The position numbers and the translations under genes are program-made. Below, one piece after another: positions 1 to 5,968 of a DNA stretch of 6,825 nt. The notes below the pieces were generated by a model, which made no database searches, had not been told where the DNA came from, and saw nothing but the letters and a program-made list of their open reading frames with translations. This stretch comes from JBMNTU01 sp050945895 (lineage in GTDB: Bacteria; Bacillota; Clostridia; Christensenellales; Christensenellaceae), in assembly GCA_050945895.1 (NCBI GenBank), contig JBMNTU010000107.1, forward strand, positions 1 through 6,825, given 5' to 3'. Numbering within the stretch: the first letter of the stretch is position 1; every line of letters begins with the position of its first letter.

Positions 1-115
1 CTTGTCGCAAAAACCCTTTTCAACAATGACGCTTCAGTGATATGATGTTGTCATAGATACGAAAAACAAATGTCATTATATCTTTTGTAAAAGGCTCTTG
101 CTTGCCAACGTTTAC

Positions 116-142
116 TTGACACTAACATAGTCGCTTTATACA
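116..142 (+). promoter_or_regulatory. candidate distal promoter of the P-type ATPase
   Basis: A perfect TTGACA at 116-121 is followed after 15 bases by TATACA at 137-142, a four-of-six match to the -10 consensus. The 15-base spacer is short, and the alternative hexamer at a 17-base spacing (139-144) is poor. This could be a weak sigma-A-type promoter, or only a good -35 by chance. It lies upstream of a better -10 at 166-171. Confidence 0.3.
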
Positions 143-171
143 GACATTTGGCGCAAAATATATGCTATAAT
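141..171 (+). promoter_or_regulatory. candidate proximal promoter of the P-type ATPase (extended -10)
   Basis: A consensus TATAAT lies at 166-171 and is preceded by TG at 163-164, giving the extended -10 form TGnTATAAT. The -35 is weak: CAGACA at 141-146 with a 19-base spacer matches GACA only. An extended -10 can compensate for a poor -35. The predicted transcript would start near 178, leaving a leader of about 29 bases before the ATG at 207. Confidence 0.5.
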
Positions 172-206
172 ACCAATAATGAATTGTAAAGGAAATTGCA
201 GAAACA

Positions 207-2597
207 ATGAACGAACCCGAACGGTTTTTTCCCACAAGCGAAGACGGCTTAAACGAGGCTGCCATTCATGAGCGAATTGAGGCAGGGCTTGTCAATCAAT
301 ACAAAAGCAATACTACAAAATCCTACGGACAGATTTTAAAAGAACACTTCTTTACATTTTACAATATATTGAATATCGCGCTTGCAGCCCTGCTAATGGC
401 CGTAGGTGCATATAAAGACATGCTGTTTGCCGTAATCGTCGTTGCAAACTTTGTTATCGGCGTCGTGCAGGAGTTTTCGTCTAAACGGACGCTGGACAAG
501 CTTGCGTTGATCGTCGCTGCAAAAGCAAACGTGGTTCGCAGCGGCAAGAAAAAGTCGATTTCCATCGGCGAGCTTGTGCTAGACGATGTGATGGAGCTTA
601 AAACGGGTAACCAGATTCCTGCGGATGCCATTATGCTGTCCGGTTACCTGGAGGTAAACGAATCCCTTATTACGGGTGAGTCAGACGTCATCAAAAAAAA
701 TGCCGGCGATTTTCTGTACTCGGGCAGCTTTGTTGTTTCGGGCACGGGCCGCGCCCGGGTGGAAAATGTGGGCGAGGACAATTATGCAAACCAAATATCC
801 CAAAGCGCCAAGGCTGCCAAAAAACGCAAATCTGAGCTGTATTCCACCCTTGGTTGGATACTGAAAACCATCAGCTTTATATTGGTACCAATGGGCGTTA
901 TGTTGTTTTATAAGCAACATATTTTACTTGGGCTGATTCCCAGCGAGGCCATCGTTAAAACCGTTGCCGCTATTATTGGGATGATTCCCGAAGGGTTGAT
1001 TTTGATGACCAGTATTGCGTTTGTGGCAAGCGTCATCTTTTTGGCGTACGACCATACGCTTGTGCAGGACATGTACGGCATTGAAACGCTTGCGCGCTCG
1101 GACGTAATTTGCTTTGATAAAACAGGTACGCTGACGGCTGGCGAAATATCGTTCGACAGCGAAGTTCCGCTTACCAAAATCAATATCGAGCCGGCGCTTT
1201 GTAACCTGTGCGGCGCCTTGCAGGACGAAAACGCTACAATGACGGCACTGCGCAGCGAATACCCGCCCTGCCACGACTATACGGTGCTTTCCACCATTCC
1301 TTTTTCTTCTGCAAGAAAATTCAGCGGTGCCTGTTTTGAAGGCCATGGAAGCTATATTATGGGGGCGACCGAATTCGTTTTCCCTTCCGGCCACGACCAT
1401 CTTAGGAGGCAGGCGGAGGCGCTCTCTAAGGGCGGAAAGCGTGTACTTGTGTTTGCGCACAGCAACCAGGTTATTTCGGGCGATGTCCTGCCAGACGGGC
1501 TTACGCCTTTGGCATTTTTACTGCTTTCGGATACGCTGCGCTCGGATGTAAAAGAAACGCTTGCATACTTTATACAATACGATGTGGATATTAAGATCAT
1601 TTCGGGCGATAACCCCGGTACCGTTGCATACATCGCCAAAAGCGCCGGTGTACCAAATGCCGACCGGTTTATCGACGCATCCACGCTCCATACGGAAAAC
1701 GCGCTGCGCGATGCCGTCCGGGAATGCAGCGTGTTTGGGCGCGTTTCTCCGGCGCAGAAAAAAGATATGGTTCGCCTGATGAAAGAGGACGGCCGGAAGG
1801 TTGCCATGATGGGCGACGGGGTAAACGACGTTCTGGCGCTGAAAGAGGCAGATTGCAGCGTGGCTGTTGCGTCGGGCAGCGACGCCGCCAAAAATATTTC
1901 GGATATCGTGCTGATGGATTCCAGCCTCAAGCATCTTTTACATGTGGTGGAGGACGGGCGCAAAATTATCAACAATATTCAGCGCGTAGCAACCCTGTTC
2001 ATTACAAAGACCGTCTATTCCGTGTTGCTTGCGCTATGCACGCTGTTCCTGTTTGACAATGCCTACCCGTTTACGCCCATGCAGCTTGCAGTCATATCGT
2101 TCATCAACATTGGTGCGCCGTCATTCTTTTTGGCGCTGGAGCCGCAGTACGACCGGATTCACGGAAAATTCATTTCCAATGTACTGGCAAAATCGCTGCC
2201 GGGCGGCCTTGCGATTATGCTGTGTATTTTGCTGATGAATATTTTGACCAGTACGCTGGGCTATACGCCGAACGAATATACGACCATGTGTGTATTTGTG
2301 GCAGTTGCCGGCGGTTTGTGGGTGCTGTTTAAGGTCAGCTCGCCCTGGACATTCATTCGTAGGATTGTATTTGCGGCAATGATCGGCCTGTTTGCTGTGG
2401 GCGTTATTTTCTTCCACAATTTCCTAGAGCTTTACCCGCTCGACCTGCCGCAGATTATCGTACTTGTGGTAGTATGTGTTATTATGCCATACCTTATGCA
2501 CTTCTTTGAGTGGCTGACACGAAGGGTCATTGCGTTTTTGGACAAGCGAAAAATACGGAAAAGCAAGCTGATTAAGCGGCTGGATATCCCTGAATAA
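207..2597 (+). CDS. cation-translocating P-type ATPase, CtpE-like
   Basis: This is a complete 796-residue P-type ATPase, an integral membrane pump that couples ATP hydrolysis to cation transport. In order it shows membrane helices M1-M2 (about 50-87), the actuator domain with TGES at 156-159, M3-M4 (about 214-280) with PEGL at 261-264, the phosphorylated Asp304 in DKTGT, a nucleotide-binding domain with FSSARK at 366-371 and KGGKRV at 408-413, SGDNP at 466-470, the hinge GDGVND at 526-531, and about six C-terminal helices (595-766). PEGL without the CPx motif, no N-terminal heavy-metal domain, and the M6 stretch IGAPSFFLALEP argue against copper or zinc pumps. They resemble the group containing mycobacterial CtpE, which is linked to calcium uptake; the actual ion here is inferred, not shown. 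The start is the first ATG after AAAGGA (188-193), at a rather long 13-base spacing. No terminator follows, so read-through into the next gene is possible. Confidence 0.93.
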   Translation: MNEPERFFPTSEDGLNEAAIHERIEAGLVNQYKSNTTKSYGQILKEHFFTFYNILNIALAALLMAVGAYKDMLFAVIVVANFVIGVVQEFSSKRTLDKLALIVAAKANVVRSGKKKSISIGELVLDDVMELKTGNQIPADAIMLSGYLEVNESLITGESDVIKKNAGDFLYSGSFVVSGTGRARVENVGEDNYANQISQSAKAAKKRKSELYSTLGWILKTISFILVPMGVMLFYKQHILLGLIPSEAIVKTVAAIIGMIPEGLILMTSIAFVASVIFLAYDHTLVQDMYGIETLARSDVICFDKTGTLTAGEISFDSEVPLTKINIEPALCNLCGALQDENATMTALRSEYPPCHDYTVLSTIPFSSARKFSGACFEGHGSYIMGATEFVFPSGHDHLRRQAEALSKGGKRVLVFAHSNQVISGDVLPDGLTPLAFLLLSDTLRSDVKETLAYFIQYDVDIKIISGDNPGTVAYIAKSAGVPNADRFIDASTLHTENALRDAVRECSVFGRVSPAQKKDMVRLMKEDGRKVAMMGDGVNDVLALKEADCSVAVASGSDAAKNISDIVLMDSSLKHLLHVVEDGRKIINNIQRVATLFITKTVYSVLLALCTLFLFDNAYPFTPMQLAVISFINIGAPSFFLALEPQYDRIHGKFISNVLAKSLPGGLAIMLCILLMNILTSTLGYTPNEYTTMCVFVAVAGGLWVLFKVSSPWTFIRRIVFAAMIGLFAVGVIFFHNFLELYPLDLPQIIVLVVVCVIMPYLMHFFEWLTRRVIAFLDKRKIRKSKLIKRLDIPE

Positions 2598-2682
2598 TAC
2601 TTTAACAACGGTTTATATTTATAGAACAGGACAACTTACTACGAATACTGTAACTGCTTGGGCAAAAGCATGGAGGTTTCTT

Positions 2683-3606
2683 ATGGTTGAAAACTGGCTG
2701 GTGAAAGACGCCGCAAAGGTTGCGCAAGAGCTGATCCATATCAATGAGCGAAATATTACCGGAGACACAATCAGCGGGTTTGGCATGAAAAACCGCGTGA
2801 AGATTTTTATCGACCTGATCCGCAGCGCGATGTTTCCCAACATTTATGACACGGTAACGGCGCCCGACGGACAGCTGGCGGACACAGTCAAACGCAAACT
2901 GGAGCAATCTGCCGTGCTGCTCAACTGCATGGTTACGGAAGTACTTGTAAACCAGTGCGAACACCGCGAGGAAAGCCGCGAACACTGCAACGAGTGCCAC
3001 GAAAAAGCACAGGCGTGTACGGTGGCATTTATGCAGCAGCTGACTGCTGTTGCCGCTGTTTTGAATACGGATATCCATGCCGCATACGACGGCGACCCTG
3101 CGGCAATCTCCCACGAAGAGGTTTTGCTTTCCTACCCGGGGTTTGAGGCCGTGAGCATATACCGGCTTGCGCATTTGCTGTACGAACACCGCATACCGCT
3201 TTTGCCGCGCATTATGACGGAGCTGGGCCACAGCCGTACAGGCATCGACATCAACCCCGGCGCAAAAATAGGAAAGTATTTTTTTATTGACCATGGAACG
3301 GGCGTCGTCATCGGCGAAACCTGCGAGATTGGCGAACGCGTTAAAATTTACCAGGGCGTAACACTGGGCGCAAAGAGCTTTGAGCTGGACGAGAACGGCA
3401 ACCCGGTTAAGGGAATTAAACGGCACCCCAATATTGAAGACAACGTGATCATCTATTCCGGCGCAACGATTTTGGGTGGCAATACCGTCATTGGCAAGGG
3501 CAGCGTGATTGGCGGAAACGTTTGGCTTACGGAATCGGTAGCGCCTTATTCCACCGTGTACATTGCCCCTACGGACATCAATATACGAAGCAACAACGGC
3601 AGGTAA
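2683..3606 (+). CDS. cysE: serine O-acetyltransferase, long form
   Basis: The protein of 307 residues transfers acetyl from acetyl-CoA to L-serine, giving O-acetylserine, the precursor of cysteine in the cytoplasm. Residues 1-185 form the helical N-terminal domain, including AYDGDPAA (134-141) and LLPRIMTELGHSRTGIDI (173-190). Residues from about 190 form the left-handed beta-helix of hexapeptide repeats. Catalytic His204 in IDHGTG, Asp189 in GIDI, Glu212 in GET and His248 in KRHPN match E. coli CysE His158, Asp143, Glu166 and His193. The usual His of IDIHP is Asn191. The C-terminus ends NNGR and lacks the terminal Ile that E. coli CysE uses to dock into cysteine synthase. A Cys/His-rich patch lies at 92-112. 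The start is set by GGAGG at 2672-2676, 6 bases from the ATG. A small hairpin (TGCTT/AAGCA, 2655-2670) abuts this site. The gene may be co-transcribed with the ATPase; no cysK is visible. Confidence 0.93.
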   Translation: MVENWLVKDAAKVAQELIHINERNITGDTISGFGMKNRVKIFIDLIRSAMFPNIYDTVTAPDGQLADTVKRKLEQSAVLLNCMVTEVLVNQCEHREESREHCNECHEKAQACTVAFMQQLTAVAAVLNTDIHAAYDGDPAAISHEEVLLSYPGFEAVSIYRLAHLLYEHRIPLLPRIMTELGHSRTGIDINPGAKIGKYFFIDHGTGVVIGETCEIGERVKIYQGVTLGAKSFELDENGNPVKGIKRHPNIEDNVIIYSGATILGGNTVIGKGSVIGGNVWLTESVAPYSTVYIAPTDINIRSNNGR

Positions 3607-3643
3607 CTGCGCCTCTGTGCGCCGCTATAAAATACACGATTTA

Positions 3644-3673
3644 CCCGGCAACAGAAGATCGTACGTTTCCGGG
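3644..3673 (+). other. imperfect hairpin between serine acetyltransferase and ferritin
   Basis: CCCGGCAAC at 3644-3652 pairs with GTTTCCGGG at 3665-3673 with one C-T mismatch, enclosing a 12-base loop. No U-tract follows, so it is not a standard intrinsic terminator. It could weakly stabilise the 3' end of the serine acetyltransferase message, or it may be chance. Confidence 0.35.
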
Positions 3674-3704
3674 CAGACAGACGGTGGTATATAAATAGTA
3701 TACT
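3674..3704 (+). promoter_or_regulatory. candidate promoter of ferritin
   Basis: TATACT at 3699-3704 is a five-of-six -10 match. CAGACA at 3674-3679 is a weak -35 with a 19-base spacer, the same arrangement as upstream of the ATPase. Transcription would start near 3711, leaving only about 15 bases before the ATG, enough for the GAGG ribosome binding site. A second -10-like TATAAA at 3690-3695 is an alternative. Confidence 0.42.
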
Positions 3705-3725
3705 TTGGAAAGAGGGGTACTTTTT

Positions 3726-4244
3726 ATGATTAGCAAAAAACTAAATCAGGCAATATGCGAGCAAATGCGCTATGAATTTTATTCGGCATATTACTACCTG
3801 AGTATGGCGGCCTGGCTGGATGCCAAAAACCTCAAGGGCTTTGCAAATTGGTATTATGTACAAACGCAGGAAGAAAAAGACCATGCAAAAATGATGCTGG
3901 ATTATCTTTTGCGTGTGGGCGGCCAGCCGGAATTCTTACCCATTGACCAGCCCCCGTCCAACTTCGAAAGCACGATGGACATCTGCCGAAAGACACTGGA
4001 GCATGAGCAGCTTGTTACCAGCAAAATTTATCAACTGATGGATTTTGCGCAAGAGGAAAAGGATTATAAGACAATCCAGTTTTTGCAGTGGTATGTGAAC
4101 GAACAAACCGAGGAAGAAGAAAATGCGCAAGGGCTTATAGAAAGGCTTACCATTGCAGGCAATTCGGAGGGGGGCATTTTGTATATGGACAGCGAGCTTG
4201 CGGCGCGTGTATATACGCCCACAACGCTTGCAACGGCTACTTGA
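3726..4244 (+). CDS. ftnA: non-heme bacterial ferritin
   Basis: This 172-residue ferritin should assemble into a 24-subunit cytoplasmic shell that oxidises Fe(II) and stores Fe(III) mineral. It aligns with E. coli FtnA almost without gaps from the first residue. The di-iron centre is complete: Glu17, Glu50, His53, Glu94 and Gln127. The third-site ligands Glu49, Glu126, Glu129 and Glu130 are also present, as is Tyr24. Position 52 is Asp, not the haem-ligand Met of bacterioferritin. The four-helix bundle spans about residues 1-148; the tail is a few residues longer than in E. coli. The ATG at 3726 is chosen because GAGG lies about 10 bases upstream and the FtnA-like MISKKLNQ starts there. An in-frame TTG at 3705 would directly follow the -10 and precede the likely transcript start. 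The gene appears monocistronic, with its own promoter and a strong terminator. In anaerobes such ferritins commonly guard against iron and oxygen stress. Confidence 0.96.
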   Translation: MISKKLNQAICEQMRYEFYSAYYYLSMAAWLDAKNLKGFANWYYVQTQEEKDHAKMMLDYLLRVGGQPEFLPIDQPPSNFESTMDICRKTLEHEQLVTSKIYQLMDFAQEEKDYKTIQFLQWYVNEQTEEEENAQGLIERLTIAGNSEGGILYMDSELAARVYTPTTLATAT

Positions 4245-4256
4245 ATCAAATACACC

Positions 4257-4288
4257 AAAAAGCGCCGTATATAATACGGCGCTTTTTT
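4257..4288 (+). terminator. intrinsic terminator after ferritin
   Basis: GCGCCGTAT (4262-4270) and ATACGGCGC (4274-4282) form a perfect 9-base-pair stem with the loop ATA, followed by six T at 4283-4288. Five A at 4257-4261 precede the stem and can extend it. It starts 13 bases after the ferritin stop codon and separates ferritin from the DUF5996 gene. Confidence 0.94.
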
Positions 4289-4384
4289 ATTGGTACTTCT
4301 TGCGGCGCGGCAGGTTTCCTTCCTTTGCTATCCGTTTATATTTATTATATCGAAGATAAATTGAATCATTCAGGAGGCTTTGCT

Positions 4385-5302
4385 ATGAACATTATGAAAT
4401 ACAACGAATGGGAGGACACTGCGCTGACACTGCACCTTGTTGCGCAGATGCTGGGTAAGGTTAAAGTGGCTCGGATGGATCCGCAGCCGGAGTGGAACCA
4501 CATTGTGCTACATATGACGCCTGAGGGCTTTACGACGGGGCTCATTCCCAACGGGCCCAAAAGCTTTTCTGTGTCCATACTTGTCCACGAGGGTAAGGTG
4601 GTTACAACCGGGGTGGACGGCCGGTCGAGCAGCTTTGCCTTCGAAAACGGCACATCTATACAGGAATACTACGCACAGTTCAACCGGATGCTGGCAGATG
4701 TGATGTGCCAGACGGAAATTTATACGGTGCCGCAGGAAATGAGCATTACCACGCCGTTTGAGCACATCGACGAAAAACGTGATTACAACAACCAGCATGC
4801 AGTGGATTTTTTTAAGATGTGCGTGTTTGCCCACAATGCAGAGTTGGAGTTTGTATCGCCCTTCCGCGGAAAAAAAATGCTCCCCTCTTTTTTCTGGGGG
4901 ACATTCGATATTTCTTCCATACTGTTCAGCGGCAAACCGGCACCGTTTGGAAACGGCGGCGGTATTATAGAAAAGGTGGCGTTTGACGAACAAATGCTGG
5001 AATTTGGATTTTGGCCGGGGGACGAGAATGTTGCAGACCCAAGTTTCTTTTTATTGCCTTATCCATTTTTGACAAGCGACCTGAGCGGCGAGCCCATACG
5101 GCCGGACTCCGCCATATTCAGCAATGAGAAAAAGGAATTCTTCTTATCTTTGGAAGATGTTATGAAGGCGAAAAACCCGCTTAAAGCAATCCAGGAATTC
5201 TTCCAGTCTGGCTATGAGATCATTACCCGGACAGAAGGGTGGCAAAACCTAGAGTGGTTTGGTACGCCGTTGTTGGCCAAAAAAGGCAAGAACAAGGCAT
5301 AA
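4385..5302 (+). CDS. DUF5996 family protein, function unknown
   Basis: This 305-residue protein is soluble, with no signal peptide or membrane segment. It carries the recognisable pattern of DUF5996. Near the N-terminus are WEDTALTLHLVAQMLGKV (9-26), W37 and H39 in PEWNHI, and GFTTGLIPNG (48-57). In the second half are SPFRGKK (158-164), FFWGTFDIS (169-177), FSGKPAP (181-187) and FGFWPGD (207-213), followed by a YPF segment. Conserved Trp, His, Asp and Arg residues hint at a binding or enzymatic pocket, but I know of no established function and assign none. The start is fixed by AGGAGG at 4372-4377, 7 bases before the ATG. The reading frame is open further upstream, but that part runs through the ferritin gene and its terminator and is not coding. 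An AT-rich stretch at 4337-4350 may hold its promoter, although no clear -35 is seen. The stop lies 2 bases from the stop of the convergent minus-strand gene. Confidence 0.87.
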   Translation: MNIMKYNEWEDTALTLHLVAQMLGKVKVARMDPQPEWNHIVLHMTPEGFTTGLIPNGPKSFSVSILVHEGKVVTTGVDGRSSSFAFENGTSIQEYYAQFNRMLADVMCQTEIYTVPQEMSITTPFEHIDEKRDYNNQHAVDFFKMCVFAHNAELEFVSPFRGKKMLPSFFWGTFDISSILFSGKPAPFGNGGGIIEKVAFDEQMLEFGFWPGDENVADPSFFLLPYPFLTSDLSGEPIRPDSAIFSNEKKEFFLSLEDVMKAKNPLKAIQEFFQSGYEIITRTEGWQNLEWFGTPLLAKKGKNKA

Positions 5303-5304
5303 GT

Positions 5305-5814
5305 TTAAAGGGTGGTATGAGTCAGGATAGCACGGTATACCCGAATCATTTGCGGCATTGCCTTTGATTTCCTGTTTTCCCACGATTCCTTTGACGAGCT
5401 GACGAGCGCGACGGTTTGCCCTGCGGCTTTTATTTGCAACCGAAAGAGAGGCTCCATTATTCGCGGGCCTCTTGTCGGCAGCGGATTGCATTGCATTTTT
5501 TCTATATCCTTGTAGGCAAGCGTGATTTTTTTGCTGCGAAAACAAATATGTACACAATCGTCTTCCAATATGGCCGCGCCCTTCCAGTCCGTAACGCGCA
5601 TGGCAATAATAAGCGGAACAATCATGGCCGCAGCCATGATTGCCACGCAAACCAGGCATATTACCAGCACCTCCGCCGGCGACGATAAACTATCGAACCG
5701 ATCATACATCGGTCTTACGGCAACCCTGAAAACAAGGATAACCAAAGCCGCCAAACTGCCCCATACACCGATTTGCAACGGCAACGGCGTGTATCTGAAT
5801 TCTACTTTTTCCAT
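5305..5814 (-). CDS. small two-pass membrane protein with a cytosolic beta-rich domain
   Basis: I do not recognise a named family for this 169-residue protein. It has two hydrophobic helices at about residues 13-32 and 48-72, joined by a short polar loop. A C-terminal half of about 95 residues follows with alternating hydrophobic and polar residues, for example AAILEDDCVHICF, KKITLAYKDIEKM and LFRLQIKAAGQTVAL, and ends in an amphipathic helix. Two helices followed by a domain with a strand-strand-DIEK pattern resemble small bacterial proteins carrying a PH-like domain (the YcxB or DUF304 type); this is inference from pattern only. Positive-inside considerations suggest both the N-terminus and the C-terminal domain face the cytoplasm. 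The start is well supported: AGGAG (plus-strand 5822-5826) sits 7 bases before the ATG, with a promoter upstream. No terminator is visible at its 3' end, so transcripts may run antisense into the DUF5996 gene. Confidence 0.8.
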   Translation of the reverse strand: MEKVEFRYTPLPLQIGVWGSLAALVILVFRVAVRPMYDRFDSLSSPAEVLVICLVCVAIMAAAMIVPLIIAMRVTDWKGAAILEDDCVHICFRSKKITLAYKDIEKMQCNPLPTRGPRIMEPLFRLQIKAAGQTVALVSSSKESWENRKSKAMPQMIRVYRAILTHTTL

Positions 5815-5867
5815 TGTTATACTCCTGCACTATCCAGATAGAGCTGAAAAATTACCCATTATTATAA

Positions 5868-5896
5868 ATTATACACCAAGGATGCCATCGGCACAA
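5868..5896 (-). promoter_or_regulatory. candidate promoter of the two-pass membrane protein gene
   Basis: Read on the minus strand, TTGTGC (plus coordinates 5891-5896) is followed after 17 bases by a perfect TATAAT (5868-5873). A second TATAAT (5861-5866) lies one base beyond it. The transcript would begin near 5861 or a few bases lower, giving a leader of about 45 bases. The -35 matches only TTG. A short palindrome, TGCC-ATC-GGCA (5883-5893), overlaps the -35. Confidence 0.5.
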
Positions 5897-5929
5897 AGCC
5901 CGCCTGGCGGCTGCCGTATTTTGGAGCGC

Positions 5930-5961
5930 AAAAAAACGCCGACAACTGCCGGCGTTTTTTT
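5930..5961 (-). terminator. intrinsic terminator of the CoA-transferase gene, near-symmetric
   Basis: CGCCG (5937-5941) pairs with CGGCG (5950-5954) around an 8-base loop, with an extra C-G pair possible inside. The stem is flanked by seven A (5930-5936) and seven T (5955-5961), so A-T pairs extend it. On the minus strand it lies just after the CoA-transferase stop codon and is followed by a run of U. The symmetry would allow it to act in both directions. Confidence 0.9.
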
Positions 5962-5968
5962 CATTTGC

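Noticed and set aside
1..206. Possible metal-sensing riboswitch in the ATPase leader
   Set aside because: I see no conserved elements of the manganese (yybP-ykoY) or magnesium riboswitches, and the proximal promoter would leave too short a leader.
1352..1975. Minus-strand open frame opposite the ATPase
   Set aside because: It overlaps the conserved nucleotide-binding and hinge regions of the ATPase, has no ribosome binding site that I can see, and its Ser/Thr/Arg-rich translation looks like a shadow frame.
2602..3426. Long minus-strand open frame opposite the serine acetyltransferase
   Set aside because: It lies antisense to a clearly conserved gene; its translation is rich in Cys, His and Arg with no family motif, as expected from a complementary frame.
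3705..3725. TTG start for ferritin seven codons upstream
   Set aside because: The TTG directly follows the -10 hexamer and precedes the likely transcript start. The FtnA alignment begins at the ATG at 3726.
4088..4384. Upstream in-frame extension of the DUF5996 gene
   Set aside because: It would overlap the ferritin coding region and pass through the terminator. AGGAGG at 4372-4377 marks the ATG at 4385 as the start.
5334..5341. Perfect 8-base palindrome GGTATACC
   Set aside because: It lies inside the coding region of the membrane protein gene and is short enough to occur by chance.
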